This document shows, one piece after another, positions 14,933 through 22,711 of a stretch of 41,765 bases of DNA. This DNA comes from Hyphomicrobiales bacterium (GTDB lineage: Bacteria > Pseudomonadota > Alphaproteobacteria > Rhizobiales > Rhizobiaceae), in contig UEHQ01000035.1 in assembly GCA_900489925.1 (NCBI GenBank), positions 1 through 41,765 of the forward strand. The letters are read 5' to 3'. The position numbers were made by a program, and so were the translations under genes. The notes below the pieces were generated by a model, which saw only the letters and a program-made list of their open reading frames with translations, was not told the origin of the DNA and searched no databases. Positions within the stretch are counted from its first letter, which is position 1; every line of letters begins with the position of its first letter.

Positions 14933-16917
14933 TCATCGAGATCGGGCATTACGCACTCATTCTGGCTCTGGCGACGGCGCTTGTGGTCTCTCTTGTGCCT
15001 CTGATCGGGGCAAGACGTCTTGATCAGGCGATGATGGATGTCGCGCCGGTCGGTTCGATTGCGCTCTTCGGACTGGTCGCCTTCTCGTTCGGCGTGCTCA
15101 CCTACGCGCACGTGGTTTCGGACTTTTCAGTCGCGAATGTCTGGGAAAACTCGCACTCGTTGGTCCCGCTGATCTACAAATACTCCGGTGTGTGGGGCAA
15201 TCACGAAGGCTCCATGATGCTGTGGCTGCTGATCCTCGCTCTGTTCAGCGCCCTTGTTGCCGCCTTCGGCCGCAATCTCCCCGATACGCTGAAGGCGAAC
15301 GTGCTTTCAGTGCAGGCCTGGATTTCGGTCGCGTTCATCCTCTTCATCTTGTTGACGTCCAATCCGTTCACGCGCCTTGATCCGGCGCCGGCCGAGGGCA
15401 AGGATCTCAATCCGGTGCTGCAGGACATCGGCCTGGCGATCCATCCGCCCTTACTCTATCTTGGCTATGTCGGCTTCTCCGTCTGCTTTTCCTTCGCCGT
15501 CGCTGCCCTTCTTGAAGGGCGCATCGATGCCGCCTGGGCGCGGTGGGTGCGGCCATGGACACTCGCCGCATGGACCTTCCTGACGCTTGGCATCGCCATG
15601 GGTTCCTATTGGGCCTACTACGAACTCGGCTGGGGTGGCTGGTGGTTCTGGGATCCGGTCGAAAACGCGTCCTTCATGCCGTGGCTCGCCGGTACGGCAC
15701 TCCTGCATTCCGCCCTGGTCATGGAAAAGCGCGAGGCGCTGAAGATCTGGACCGTGCTCCTCGCTATCCTGACCTTCTCACTGTCGCTGCTTGGGACGTT
15801 TCTCGTTCGATCGGGTGTCCTGACATCGGTACATGCCTTTGCCAGCGATCCTTCGCGCGGTGTCTTCATCCTGTGCATCCTGCTGATTTTCATCGGCGGT
15901 GCATTGTCACTCTTCGCATTCCGCGCGCCGCTGCTGACCGCCGGCGGTCTGTTCGCGCCGATCTCGCGCGAAGGTGCCCTAGTCGTGAACAATCTCATCC
16001 TGACGGTGGCGTGCGGTACCGTGCTGACCGGCACGCTTTACCCGCTGCTGCTCGAGACCCTCACGGGCGACAAGATCTCGGTCGGTCCACCCTTCTTCAA
16101 TATGACGTTCGGCCTCTTGATGGCGCCCTTGCTGGTGATCGTTCCCTTCGGACCACTCCTGGCCTGGAAGCGCGGTGATTTGCTGGGAGCATTGCAGCGG
16201 CTTTACGTGGTCGCCGCGCTGGCCTTCGCCGTGGCGATAGCCTTCTTCTATGTCGAACACGGCGGGCCTGTGCTTTCCGTCCTTGGCCTTGCCGCTGGGC
16301 TCTTCCTCGTCTTCGGCGCGATCGCCGATCTCTGGTACCGTTCCGGCGTCGGTAAGGCTGCCGCCAGCGTTGCCTGGAGGCGTTTTGCCGGGCTGCCACG
16401 CTCCGCCTTTGGAACAGCGCTTGCGCACGCTGGCCTCGGTGTAGCGGTTCTTGGCATCGTCGCCGTTACGACGTTCGAGACCGAGCATGTCGTTCAGATG
16501 AAAAAGGACGAGGTCGTCGAGGCAGGCGGCTACACCCTGCGCTTCGATGGCATGCAGGCCGCGAACGGCCCGAACTATACCGAGGAGCGCGGCCATTTCA
16601 GCGTCGCCCGTGGTGGCGTCGAAGTGGCGGACGTATGGTCGTCCAAGCGCCTTTACACTGCACGCCAGATGCCGACGACCGAAGCGGGCATACTCAGCTT
16701 CGGCCTCAGCCAGCTCTACGTCTCGCTTGGCGATGCGACCAACGATGGTGGCATCGTCGTGCGTATCTGGTGGAAGCCTTTCATCCTGTGTGTATGGGGT
16801 GGAGCCGTGATCATGGCGATCGGCGGCTTCGTCTCGCTTAGCGACCGTCGATTGCGGGTGGGGGCTCCCAGGCGCAAGGCAAAGCCTGCGGCTCCCGCCA
16901 TGGAGCCGGCCGAATGA
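14929..16917 (+). CDS. ccmF: Haem lyase subunit CcmF (CycK)
   Basis: Large polytopic inner-membrane protein (662 residues) that reduces and ligates haem to apocytochrome c with CcmH and CcmI. The tryptophan-rich WWD signature lies near residues 234-249 (GWGGWWFWDPVENASF), and conserved His residues occur at NHEGSMMLW and IHPPLLYLGYV. The start ATG at 14929 overlaps the ccmE stop and has a strong GAAGGAGAGG ribosome binding site 10-19 bases upstream, so a longer frame from 14905 is rejected. Confidence 0.95.
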   Translation: MIIEIGHYALILALATALVVSLVPLIGARRLDQAMMDVAPVGSIALFGLVAFSFGVLTYAHVVSDFSVANVWENSHSLVPLIYKYSGVWGNHEGSMMLWLLILALFSALVAAFGRNLPDTLKANVLSVQAWISVAFILFILLTSNPFTRLDPAPAEGKDLNPVLQDIGLAIHPPLLYLGYVGFSVCFSFAVAALLEGRIDAAWARWVRPWTLAAWTFLTLGIAMGSYWAYYELGWGGWWFWDPVENASFMPWLAGTALLHSALVMEKREALKIWTVLLAILTFSLSLLGTFLVRSGVLTSVHAFASDPSRGVFILCILLIFIGGALSLFAFRAPLLTAGGLFAPISREGALVVNNLILTVACGTVLTGTLYPLLLETLTGDKISVGPPFFNMTFGLLMAPLLVIVPFGPLLAWKRGDLLGALQRLYVVAALAFAVAIAFFYVEHGGPVLSVLGLAAGLFLVFGAIADLWYRSGVGKAAASVAWRRFAGLPRSAFGTALAHAGLGVAVLGIVAVTTFETEHVVQMKKDEVVEAGGYTLRFDGMQAANGPNYTEERGHFSVARGGVEVADVWSSKRLYTARQMPTTEAGILSFGLSQLYVSLGDATNDGGIVVRIWWKPFILCVWGGAVIMAIGGFVSLSDRRLRVGAPRRKAKPAAPAMEPAE

Positions 16918-17369
16918 TCCGACGCTTCATCATGGTGCTGGCGATCCTGTTTGCTGCCGCTCCGGCGTTTGCGGTCAATCCTGATGAGGTGCTTGCCGAT
17001 CCGGCGCTGGAGGCCCGCGCGCGTGCCATCTCCGCGGAGCTGCGCTGCATGGTCTGCCAGAATCAATCCATCGATGATTCCAATGCCGAACTGGCCAAGG
17101 ATCTGCGCCTGCTGGTTCGCAAGCGCGTTACGGATGGCGACAGCGATTCCCAGGTGATGGATTACATCGTCTCCCGTTATGGCGAATTCGTTCTGCTCAA
17201 GCCGCGCTTCGAAATGAAGACAATGCTGCTTTGGGGCGCGCCGCTTCTGCTGTTTGTCGTCGGCGGCATCGCGCTGGCCGTGTTTGCGCGGAGGCGCGCG
17301 GGAAAGCCGACCGGGTCTGCATTGACCGCCGAAGAACAGGCGCGCCTGACCGAATTGCTCAGGAAGTGA
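16914..17369 (+). CDS. ccmH: Cytochrome c maturation thioredoxin-like protein CcmH (CycL)
   Basis: A 151-residue exported protein that keeps apocytochrome CXXCH cysteines reduced for haem attachment. It has a signal peptide (MIRRFIMVLAILFAAAPAFA), the redox motif LRCMVCQNQSIDDSNA with C45 and C48, and a C-terminal transmembrane anchor near 104-122. It matches the short CcmH form without TPRs, which fits a separate CcmI. It overlaps ccmF by ATGA; its last 11 bases overlap the convergent MFS gene. Confidence 0.95.
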   Translation: MIRRFIMVLAILFAAAPAFAVNPDEVLADPALEARARAISAELRCMVCQNQSIDDSNAELAKDLRLLVRKRVTDGDSDSQVMDYIVSRYGEFVLLKPRFEMKTMLLWGAPLLLFVVGGIALAVFARRRAGKPTGSALTAEEQARLTELLRK

Positions 17370-18546
17370 TCTCGGCTCGGCGCAGACGCTGGCGCAGCAG
17401 GGCCGCAACGATCACGGCTGTCAGCGCCAGCACGACGCTGCCCGCAGCGATCGGGCCTGCGGCCGGGGAGTAGATATCCATAACGGCCCCAACCGTTGAT
17501 GAGCCGGCCGCGCTGCTGACGGCATAGGCAAGCGCGAACGCCGCACTTCCAGCGACAAGCGTATCGCCGTTATACCGTTCACCCAACAGCGTGAGAGCGC
17601 AGGTATAGAGCGAAAAGCTCGCCGCACCCATGATGCCGAAGGCAATCAGGATTGCTGCCTGCGACTGAAGAAACGGAATGGCGATAAAACTCAATCCGGC
17701 AAGGCAGCCCGAGCAGACGGCAACGCCCGATCGCGACGTCTTGTCGAGGAACCAGCCGACGAGCGGTTGAGCAAGCGCCGTCGGCAGAGCCAAGACGGAC
17801 ACGCTGATTGCCGCGAAGGCTTCCGAATACCCAAGCCGCACGAAGTAGACCGGCATCGCGGAAATTGCGGCGATATCGGCAAAGGCAAAAGCGGCGACCA
17901 TCACGATCAGCATCGGGGCGCTCTTGGCAAAGTTGAAAAGCGCTCCGGAGGCGGCCTGCTCCGGCTGCGTCCGCGCCCTTTTGCTGAGGATGACCGTCAG
18001 GAACGCGACGCAAGCCACGTAGACGGCAAGCAGCGCGAACGCAAAACCGTTCTCTGTCCCGAACAGCGGGATCGCGAGGGGACCGGCGGCAAAGCCACCG
18101 CACATGCCGGCGCCGTAGAGACCGGACATTCGCCCGCGCAGACGATCGGGGCAGGCGGTGTTGAGCCAGGCTTCGCTCAGCATGAAGATGATGCTGACGC
18201 AGACACCCAGCGAGAAGCGAGCGAGACACCAGACCCAGAAACTGTCGAAGGTCGCAAACAGGGAAAGGCTGAGCGCACAGCCGATCAGGCCTGCAACGAT
18301 CAGGCGATCTCCCCGCACCAGCCGCGAAAGCCATCCGACCGCGAATGTCGCGGTTGCTAGGCCGCCCGCAAAACAGCCGGCGTTGAAGCCGATCAGGCTT
18401 TGGGAGACGCCTCGGTGCTCGAGAACAAGAGAAATCAGGGGATAGGTCAGTCCTTGCGCGACGGCAAACGCCGTGACGCCCACGATCACGGCGGCGATTG
18501 CTGCCACGTCGGGCGCAAAATCATCTGCCGGAACAGCATGGGTCAT
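17359..18546 (-). CDS. MFS transporter (YcaD-like)
   Basis: Permease of 395 residues with twelve predicted helices. Features include LISLVLEHRGVSQSLIGFNAGCFAGG in the first pair of helices, SEAWLNTACPDRLRGRMSGLYGAG in the middle loop and LPTALAQPLVGWFLDKTSRS in the second half, a pattern like the YcaD/UMF group of MFS proteins. The substrate is unknown. The ATG at 18546 is preceded by GAGGAG. The 3' end overlaps ccmH by 11 bases with no room for a separate terminator. Confidence 0.88.
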   Translation of the reverse strand: MTHAVPADDFAPDVAAIAAVIVGVTAFAVAQGLTYPLISLVLEHRGVSQSLIGFNAGCFAGGLATATFAVGWLSRLVRGDRLIVAGLIGCALSLSLFATFDSFWVWCLARFSLGVCVSIIFMLSEAWLNTACPDRLRGRMSGLYGAGMCGGFAAGPLAIPLFGTENGFAFALLAVYVACVAFLTVILSKRARTQPEQAASGALFNFAKSAPMLIVMVAAFAFADIAAISAMPVYFVRLGYSEAFAAISVSVLALPTALAQPLVGWFLDKTSRSGVAVCSGCLAGLSFIAIPFLQSQAAILIAFGIMGAASFSLYTCALTLLGERYNGDTLVAGSAAFALAYAVSSAAGSSTVGAVMDIYSPAAGPIAAGSVVLALTAVIVAALLRQRLRRAEITS

Positions 18547-18778
18547 TGATCGCTCCTCGCTTGCGTCAGGGCAAGACGCTTAGCGGGTCGCGGCGACTTA
18601 GTCGAGACGCCGGGATTGCGAACGACGCTGAAACAATTTTTGCGAGCGATTTCGCACATTACGAATTTTTCATCGCTCGGACAGTTCGCAGTAAGGTGTG
18701 CCGTCCTATATCTTCGTCCATCAACTGATCCGGTGTTTGCCGATCCCGTGGATGCAAAGAGAAAAGAAGGTGCCACTC
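18547..18778. promoter_or_regulatory. Divergent intergenic region between MFS gene and degP
   Basis: This 232-base region must hold the promoters for both genes. It is less GC-rich around 18625-18675 (CAATTTTTGCGAGCG, ATTACGAATTTTTCATC). A CCTATAT element at 18707-18713 could be a -10 box for degP, but I cannot find a well-spaced -35. No RNA or gene is evident. Confidence 0.4.
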
Positions 18779-20356
18779 ATGTTCAAGAATATCAAAGCTC
18801 CGTCGCTGAACACCGCGCTCAAGGCGTCGACAGTCGCGGGCCTTGCCGCAGCAGTCCTCGCCACCGGTATTCCCCTTGAAATTACCCGTTCCTACGCAGA
18901 AGCAGTCAAGGTACAGGCTCCGTCCGTTCCGAGTTTCGCGAACGTCGTTGACGCCGTTTCGCCTGCTGTCGTGTCGGTTCGTGTTGAAAGCCGCGTCAAT
19001 CCGGTTTCCGATGAAGACGGTGGCAATGGTTTCTCCTTCGACTTCAACGGCCGTGGTTTCGACGATCTTCCCGATGCGCTGAAGCCGTTCTTCCGCCAGT
19101 TTGGCGAGCAGGGCCCGCAGGGTCCGCAGGGCCACCGTGGTCCTCCCGGCAAGCATTTCGGCCAGCAGGACAAGGAAGGTCGCCTTCGTCCCGTCGCACA
19201 GGGCTCCGGCTTCTTCATCTCCGATGATGGCTATATCGTCACCAACAATCACGTCGTTTCCGACGGCGCGGCCTTCGTCGCAGTCATGAACGATGGCACC
19301 GAACTCGACGCCAAGCTCATCGGCAAGGATCCGCGCACCGATCTTGCTGTGCTGAAGGTCGACGGCAAGGGCCGCAAGTTCACCTACGTGAACTGGGCAG
19401 ACGACAACAACGTTCGCGTTGGTGACTGGGTTGTCGCCGTCGGTAACCCCTTCGGTCTCGGCGGTACGGTCACGGCCGGTATCGTCTCAGCGCGTGGTCG
19501 CGACATCGGCTCCGGCCCATACGACGACTACCTGCAGGTTGACGCTGCTGTGAACCGCGGTAACTCCGGTGGTCCGACCTTCAACCTTGCTGGCGAAGTC
19601 GTTGGCATCAATACCGCGATCTTCTCGCCGTCGGGCGGCAGCGTTGGTATCGCCTTCGCTATCCCGGCATCGACCGCCAAGGACGTTGTTGCCGATCTGA
19701 TGAAGGACGGCCAGGTTTCGCGCGGCTATCTCGGCGTGCAGATCCAGCCGGTCACCAAGGATATCGCGGACTCGCTCGGCCTGTCTGAAGCAAGCGGCGC
19801 ATTGGTCGTCTCGGCCCAGGCCGGAACCCCAGGCGAAAAGGCCGGTCTGAAGGCCGGCGATGTGGTCACGGCCGTCAACGGCGAGACCGTCAAGGACGCC
19901 CGCGATCTGAGCCGCCGCATCGGCGCGATGACGCCGGGCAAGAAGGTCGAACTGTCGGTATGGCGTTCGGGCAAGGCTACCCCTGTAACGGTTGAACTCG
20001 GCACGTTGCCGGCCGAACAGAAGGACGCCTCGGCTGACGACGGCGATCAGGCACCTGAAGCACAGACGCCTGCCTCCGAAAAGGCGCTTGCCGACCTCGG
20101 CTTGAGCGTCGGCCCCGCCGACGATGGCAAGGGTCTGCAGATCACCGGTATCGATCCGAATTCCGATGCCGCCGACAAGGGCATCAAGGAAGGCGAGAAG
20201 ATCACCTCGGTCAACAACCAGGAGGTCTCCAACGCTGATGATGTCGTCAAGGTGCTGAACCAGGCGAAGAAGGACGGTCGCACACGTGCACTGTTCCAGA
20301 TCCAGTCGAAGGAAGGCAGCCGCTTCGTCGCGCTTCCTATCAACGGCCAGGGTTGA
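18779..20356 (+). CDS. degP: Periplasmic serine protease/chaperone DegP (HtrA family)
   Basis: A 525-residue DegP. A long signal region (1-40) precedes the trypsin-like domain with catalytic H158 (NNHVVSDG), D188 (RTDLAVL) and S263 (GNSGGPTF). Two PDZ domains follow (about 315-410 and 435-520), the first with RGYLGVQIQPV. The loop at 109-126 consists of six Gly-X-Y triplets, an odd collagen-like insert. The ATG at 18779 has GAAGGT eight bases upstream, so I prefer it to the in-frame ATG at 18752. It degrades or refolds damaged envelope proteins. A strong terminator follows. Confidence 0.93.
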   Translation: MFKNIKAPSLNTALKASTVAGLAAAVLATGIPLEITRSYAEAVKVQAPSVPSFANVVDAVSPAVVSVRVESRVNPVSDEDGGNGFSFDFNGRGFDDLPDALKPFFRQFGEQGPQGPQGHRGPPGKHFGQQDKEGRLRPVAQGSGFFISDDGYIVTNNHVVSDGAAFVAVMNDGTELDAKLIGKDPRTDLAVLKVDGKGRKFTYVNWADDNNVRVGDWVVAVGNPFGLGGTVTAGIVSARGRDIGSGPYDDYLQVDAAVNRGNSGGPTFNLAGEVVGINTAIFSPSGGSVGIAFAIPASTAKDVVADLMKDGQVSRGYLGVQIQPVTKDIADSLGLSEASGALVVSAQAGTPGEKAGLKAGDVVTAVNGETVKDARDLSRRIGAMTPGKKVELSVWRSGKATPVTVELGTLPAEQKDASADDGDQAPEAQTPASEKALADLGLSVGPADDGKGLQITGIDPNSDAADKGIKEGEKITSVNNQEVSNADDVVKVLNQAKKDGRTRALFQIQSKEGSRFVALPINGQG

Positions 20357-20378
20357 TCTGTCCCAAATCCGAAGAACT

Positions 20379-20409
20379 GGAGCCGCGCCGCAGGGTGCGG
20401 CTCCTTTTT
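20379..20409 (+). terminator. Rho-independent terminator after degP
   Basis: GGAGCCGC (20379-20386) and GCGGCTCC (20397-20404) form a perfect 8-bp GC-rich stem with a 10-base loop, followed by TTTTT. It lies 22 bases after the degP stop and just before the response regulator gene. Confidence 0.9.
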
Positions 20410-20503
20410 CACCAATACATCGTGGGTGGCTGCAATGACTTCCGTTCAACAGGACACAGCTTTGAGCCTTGCCGAAACACAGCCTGCGGGTAATGTCGGC
20501 CGC

Positions 20504-21181
20504 ATGAAGATTCTTGTAATTGAAGACGATCTCGAAGCTGCGGTTTACCTGACGAAGGCGTTTCGTGAGGCGGGCATCGTTGCCGATCACGCGAGTGACG
20601 GGGAAAGCGGCCTCTTCATGGGGACCGAAAACACCTACGACGTCATCGTGATCGATCGGATGCTGCCACGCCGTGACGGGCTCTCCGTCATCAGCGAGCT
20701 GCGTCGCAAGGGCATCCACACACCCGTTCTCATTCTTTCGGCGCTTGGCCAGGTCGATGACCGCGTGACCGGCCTTCGGGCGGGCGGCGACGACTATCTG
20801 CCGAAGCCCTATGCCTTCAGCGAACTGCTGGCGCGTGTCGAAGTGCTCGGCCGCCGCAAGGGTACGCCGGAACAGGACGTGGTCTACCGTGTCGGCGATC
20901 TTGAGCTTGATCGCCTGTCGCATGAAGTCAGGCGCGGGGGTAAGGAAATTCCGCTCCAGCCGCGCGAATTCCGCCTGCTCGAATACCTGATGAAGAACGC
21001 CGGCCAGGTGGTCACGCGCACCATGCTCCTGGAAAATGTCTGGGATTACCACTTCGATCCGCAGACCAACGTCATCGACGTGCACGTCTCGCGCCTGCGC
21101 TCGAAGATCGAGAAGGACTTCAGCCAGCCGTTGCTGAAGACCATTCGCGGCGCCGGTTACATGATCAAGGATGAGGGATGA
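20504..21181 (+). CDS. OmpR-family response regulator
   Basis: Response regulator of 225 residues from MKILVIEDD. The receiver domain has Asp51 (VIDRMLPRRDG), and the output domain is a winged helix with LQPREFRLLEYLMKNAG and NVIDVHVSRLRSKIEK. The frame can begin earlier, at ATG 20435 or GTG 20426, adding a polar stretch without family character; I prefer 20504 because the receiver domain starts there. The ATGA overlap with the next kinase gene shows they are a pair. Its position after degP suggests, but does not prove, an envelope-stress role. Confidence 0.87.
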   Translation: MKILVIEDDLEAAVYLTKAFREAGIVADHASDGESGLFMGTENTYDVIVIDRMLPRRDGLSVISELRRKGIHTPVLILSALGQVDDRVTGLRAGGDDYLPKPYAFSELLARVEVLGRRKGTPEQDVVYRVGDLELDRLSHEVRRGGKEIPLQPREFRLLEYLMKNAGQVVTRTMLLENVWDYHFDPQTNVIDVHVSRLRSKIEKDFSQPLLKTIRGAGYMIKDEG

Positions 21182-22581
21182 ACCGTTTCTGGTTTCTCTT
21201 CAAGTCCACCGCAGTCCGCCTCTCGGCCCTCTACATTCTGCTCTTTGCCATCTGCGCGGCGACGCTGGTGTTCTATGTGACCGCAATGTCCGAGCGGTTG
21301 CTGACCAGCCAGATACGGGAGGCTGTGCAACAGGAAGTCGACCAGGTCCAGCGCGCCTATGACGCGGGCGGCATGAACCTTCTGCTGCGCACGATGGAGC
21401 GGCGGGCACGCCAGCCCGGTGCCAACCTCTACATCATCGCAGGTCCCTCAGGCGACATCCTTGCCGGCAACGTTGCGTCCGTTCAGCCGGGCGTGCTCGA
21501 CGAGCAGGGCTGGACGACGTTGCCTTTCAAGTATCGACGCTATGCCGAAGGTGGTGCCACCAAGCAGCACATGGCGGTTGCCAATATCGAGGTGCTCGAC
21601 AACGGCTTGCGCGTGCTGATCGGCCGGGACCTTGGCGAGCCGGAGGCGTTTCGCGTTCTTGTGCGGCAAGCGCTGATGATCGCCTTGGCGATCATGGGAC
21701 TGGGCGCGGTCATCATCTGGTTCGGCATTGGTCGCAATGCCTTGAAGCGGATCGATCGGATGTCGGCGGCGAGCAAGAAGATCATGGCCGGCGACCTGTC
21801 GCAACGTTTGCCGGTCGGCGGCTCGGGCGACGAGTTCGATCGCCTCTCGGCCTCGTTGAATGCGATGCTCGGGCGGATCGAGAAGCTGAACGAAGGCCTG
21901 CGGCAGGTCTCGGACAACATCGCGCACGATCTCAAGACACCACTGACACGGCTGCGCAACAAGGCAGCGGATGCGCTGGATACGCCGGATACCGAGACAC
22001 GTCGGATCGCACTGGAGGGCATCATCTCCGAGTCCGACCAGCTGATCCGCACCTTCAATGCCTTGCTCATGATCTCCAGGGTGGAGGCAGGCTCCGCGGC
22101 AGCTGAAATGTCCACAGTCGATCTCTCGGCTATCGTCGCCGACAGCGCCGAACTCTACGAACCGGTCGCCGAGGAGGCCGGACTTGCGCTCAACTCGTCG
22201 ATCGAGAAGGACATCGAGGTTCAAGGCAATCGCGAGCTGATCGGCCAGGCGATCTTCAACCTCATCGACAACGCCATCAAGTATTCGGCGGATGTCGAAG
22301 GCGGAGGCGAGGTCTCTCTTAAACTCACCCGCCGGCAGGACGGCATATGCCTGCAGGTTGCCGATCGCGGCCCCGGAATTCCCGCTGCGAAGCGCGGTGA
22401 GGTCCTGAAGCGCTTCGTGCGTCTCGACGAGAGCCGTTCGAAGCCGGGGACCGGCCTTGGGCTTTCACTGGTCGAGGCTGTCATGGAACTGCACGGCGGC
22501 AAGCTCGAGCTTTCCGATACGGATCCCGATGATACGGCGAAGCCCGGCCTTGCCGTCGCCATGATCTTTCCCGTCAAATAG
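21178..22581 (+). CDS. Sensor histidine kinase partner of the regulator after degP
   Basis: Inner-membrane kinase of 467 residues. Transmembrane helices lie near 15-37 and 165-185 with a periplasmic domain between. A HAMP domain (about 188-240) leads to the HisKA box with H250 (DNIAHDLKTPLTRLR), and the ATPase domain has NLIDNAIKYSA, VADRGPGIP and GTGLGLSLV. It is coupled to the regulator gene by ATGA. The signal it senses cannot be read from the sequence. Confidence 0.9.
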   Translation: MNRFWFLFKSTAVRLSALYILLFAICAATLVFYVTAMSERLLTSQIREAVQQEVDQVQRAYDAGGMNLLLRTMERRARQPGANLYIIAGPSGDILAGNVASVQPGVLDEQGWTTLPFKYRRYAEGGATKQHMAVANIEVLDNGLRVLIGRDLGEPEAFRVLVRQALMIALAIMGLGAVIIWFGIGRNALKRIDRMSAASKKIMAGDLSQRLPVGGSGDEFDRLSASLNAMLGRIEKLNEGLRQVSDNIAHDLKTPLTRLRNKAADALDTPDTETRRIALEGIISESDQLIRTFNALLMISRVEAGSAAAEMSTVDLSAIVADSAELYEPVAEEAGLALNSSIEKDIEVQGNRELIGQAIFNLIDNAIKYSADVEGGGEVSLKLTRRQDGICLQVADRGPGIPAAKRGEVLKRFVRLDESRSKPGTGLGLSLVEAVMELHGGKLELSDTDPDDTAKPGLAVAMIFPVK

Positions 22582-22586
22582 TTCGT

Positions 22587-22618
22587 CCATCGATTGCGCA
22601 CGATCGCTCAATTGATGG
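22587..22618 (+). other. Inverted repeat after the kinase gene
   Basis: CCATCGATTG (22587-22596) and CAATTGATGG (22609-22618) match at nine of ten positions around a 12-base loop, starting six bases after the kinase stop. No U-tract follows, so it may be a weak terminator or an operator in front of glnE. Confidence 0.4.
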
Positions 22619-22711
22619 TTGGCCATTGTCCTCCCAGACCCTAACTTATCTGGCGGTGGCACGGAGTGATTGTGATTCCGTCCATATCTGATGCGGCGAG
22701 TGGGAGGGTGC

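Noticed and set aside
18590..18720. Heat-shock (RpoH) or extracytoplasmic sigma promoter before degP
   Set aside because: A CCTATAT element is present, but no correctly spaced CTTGAA or GGAAC partner was found.
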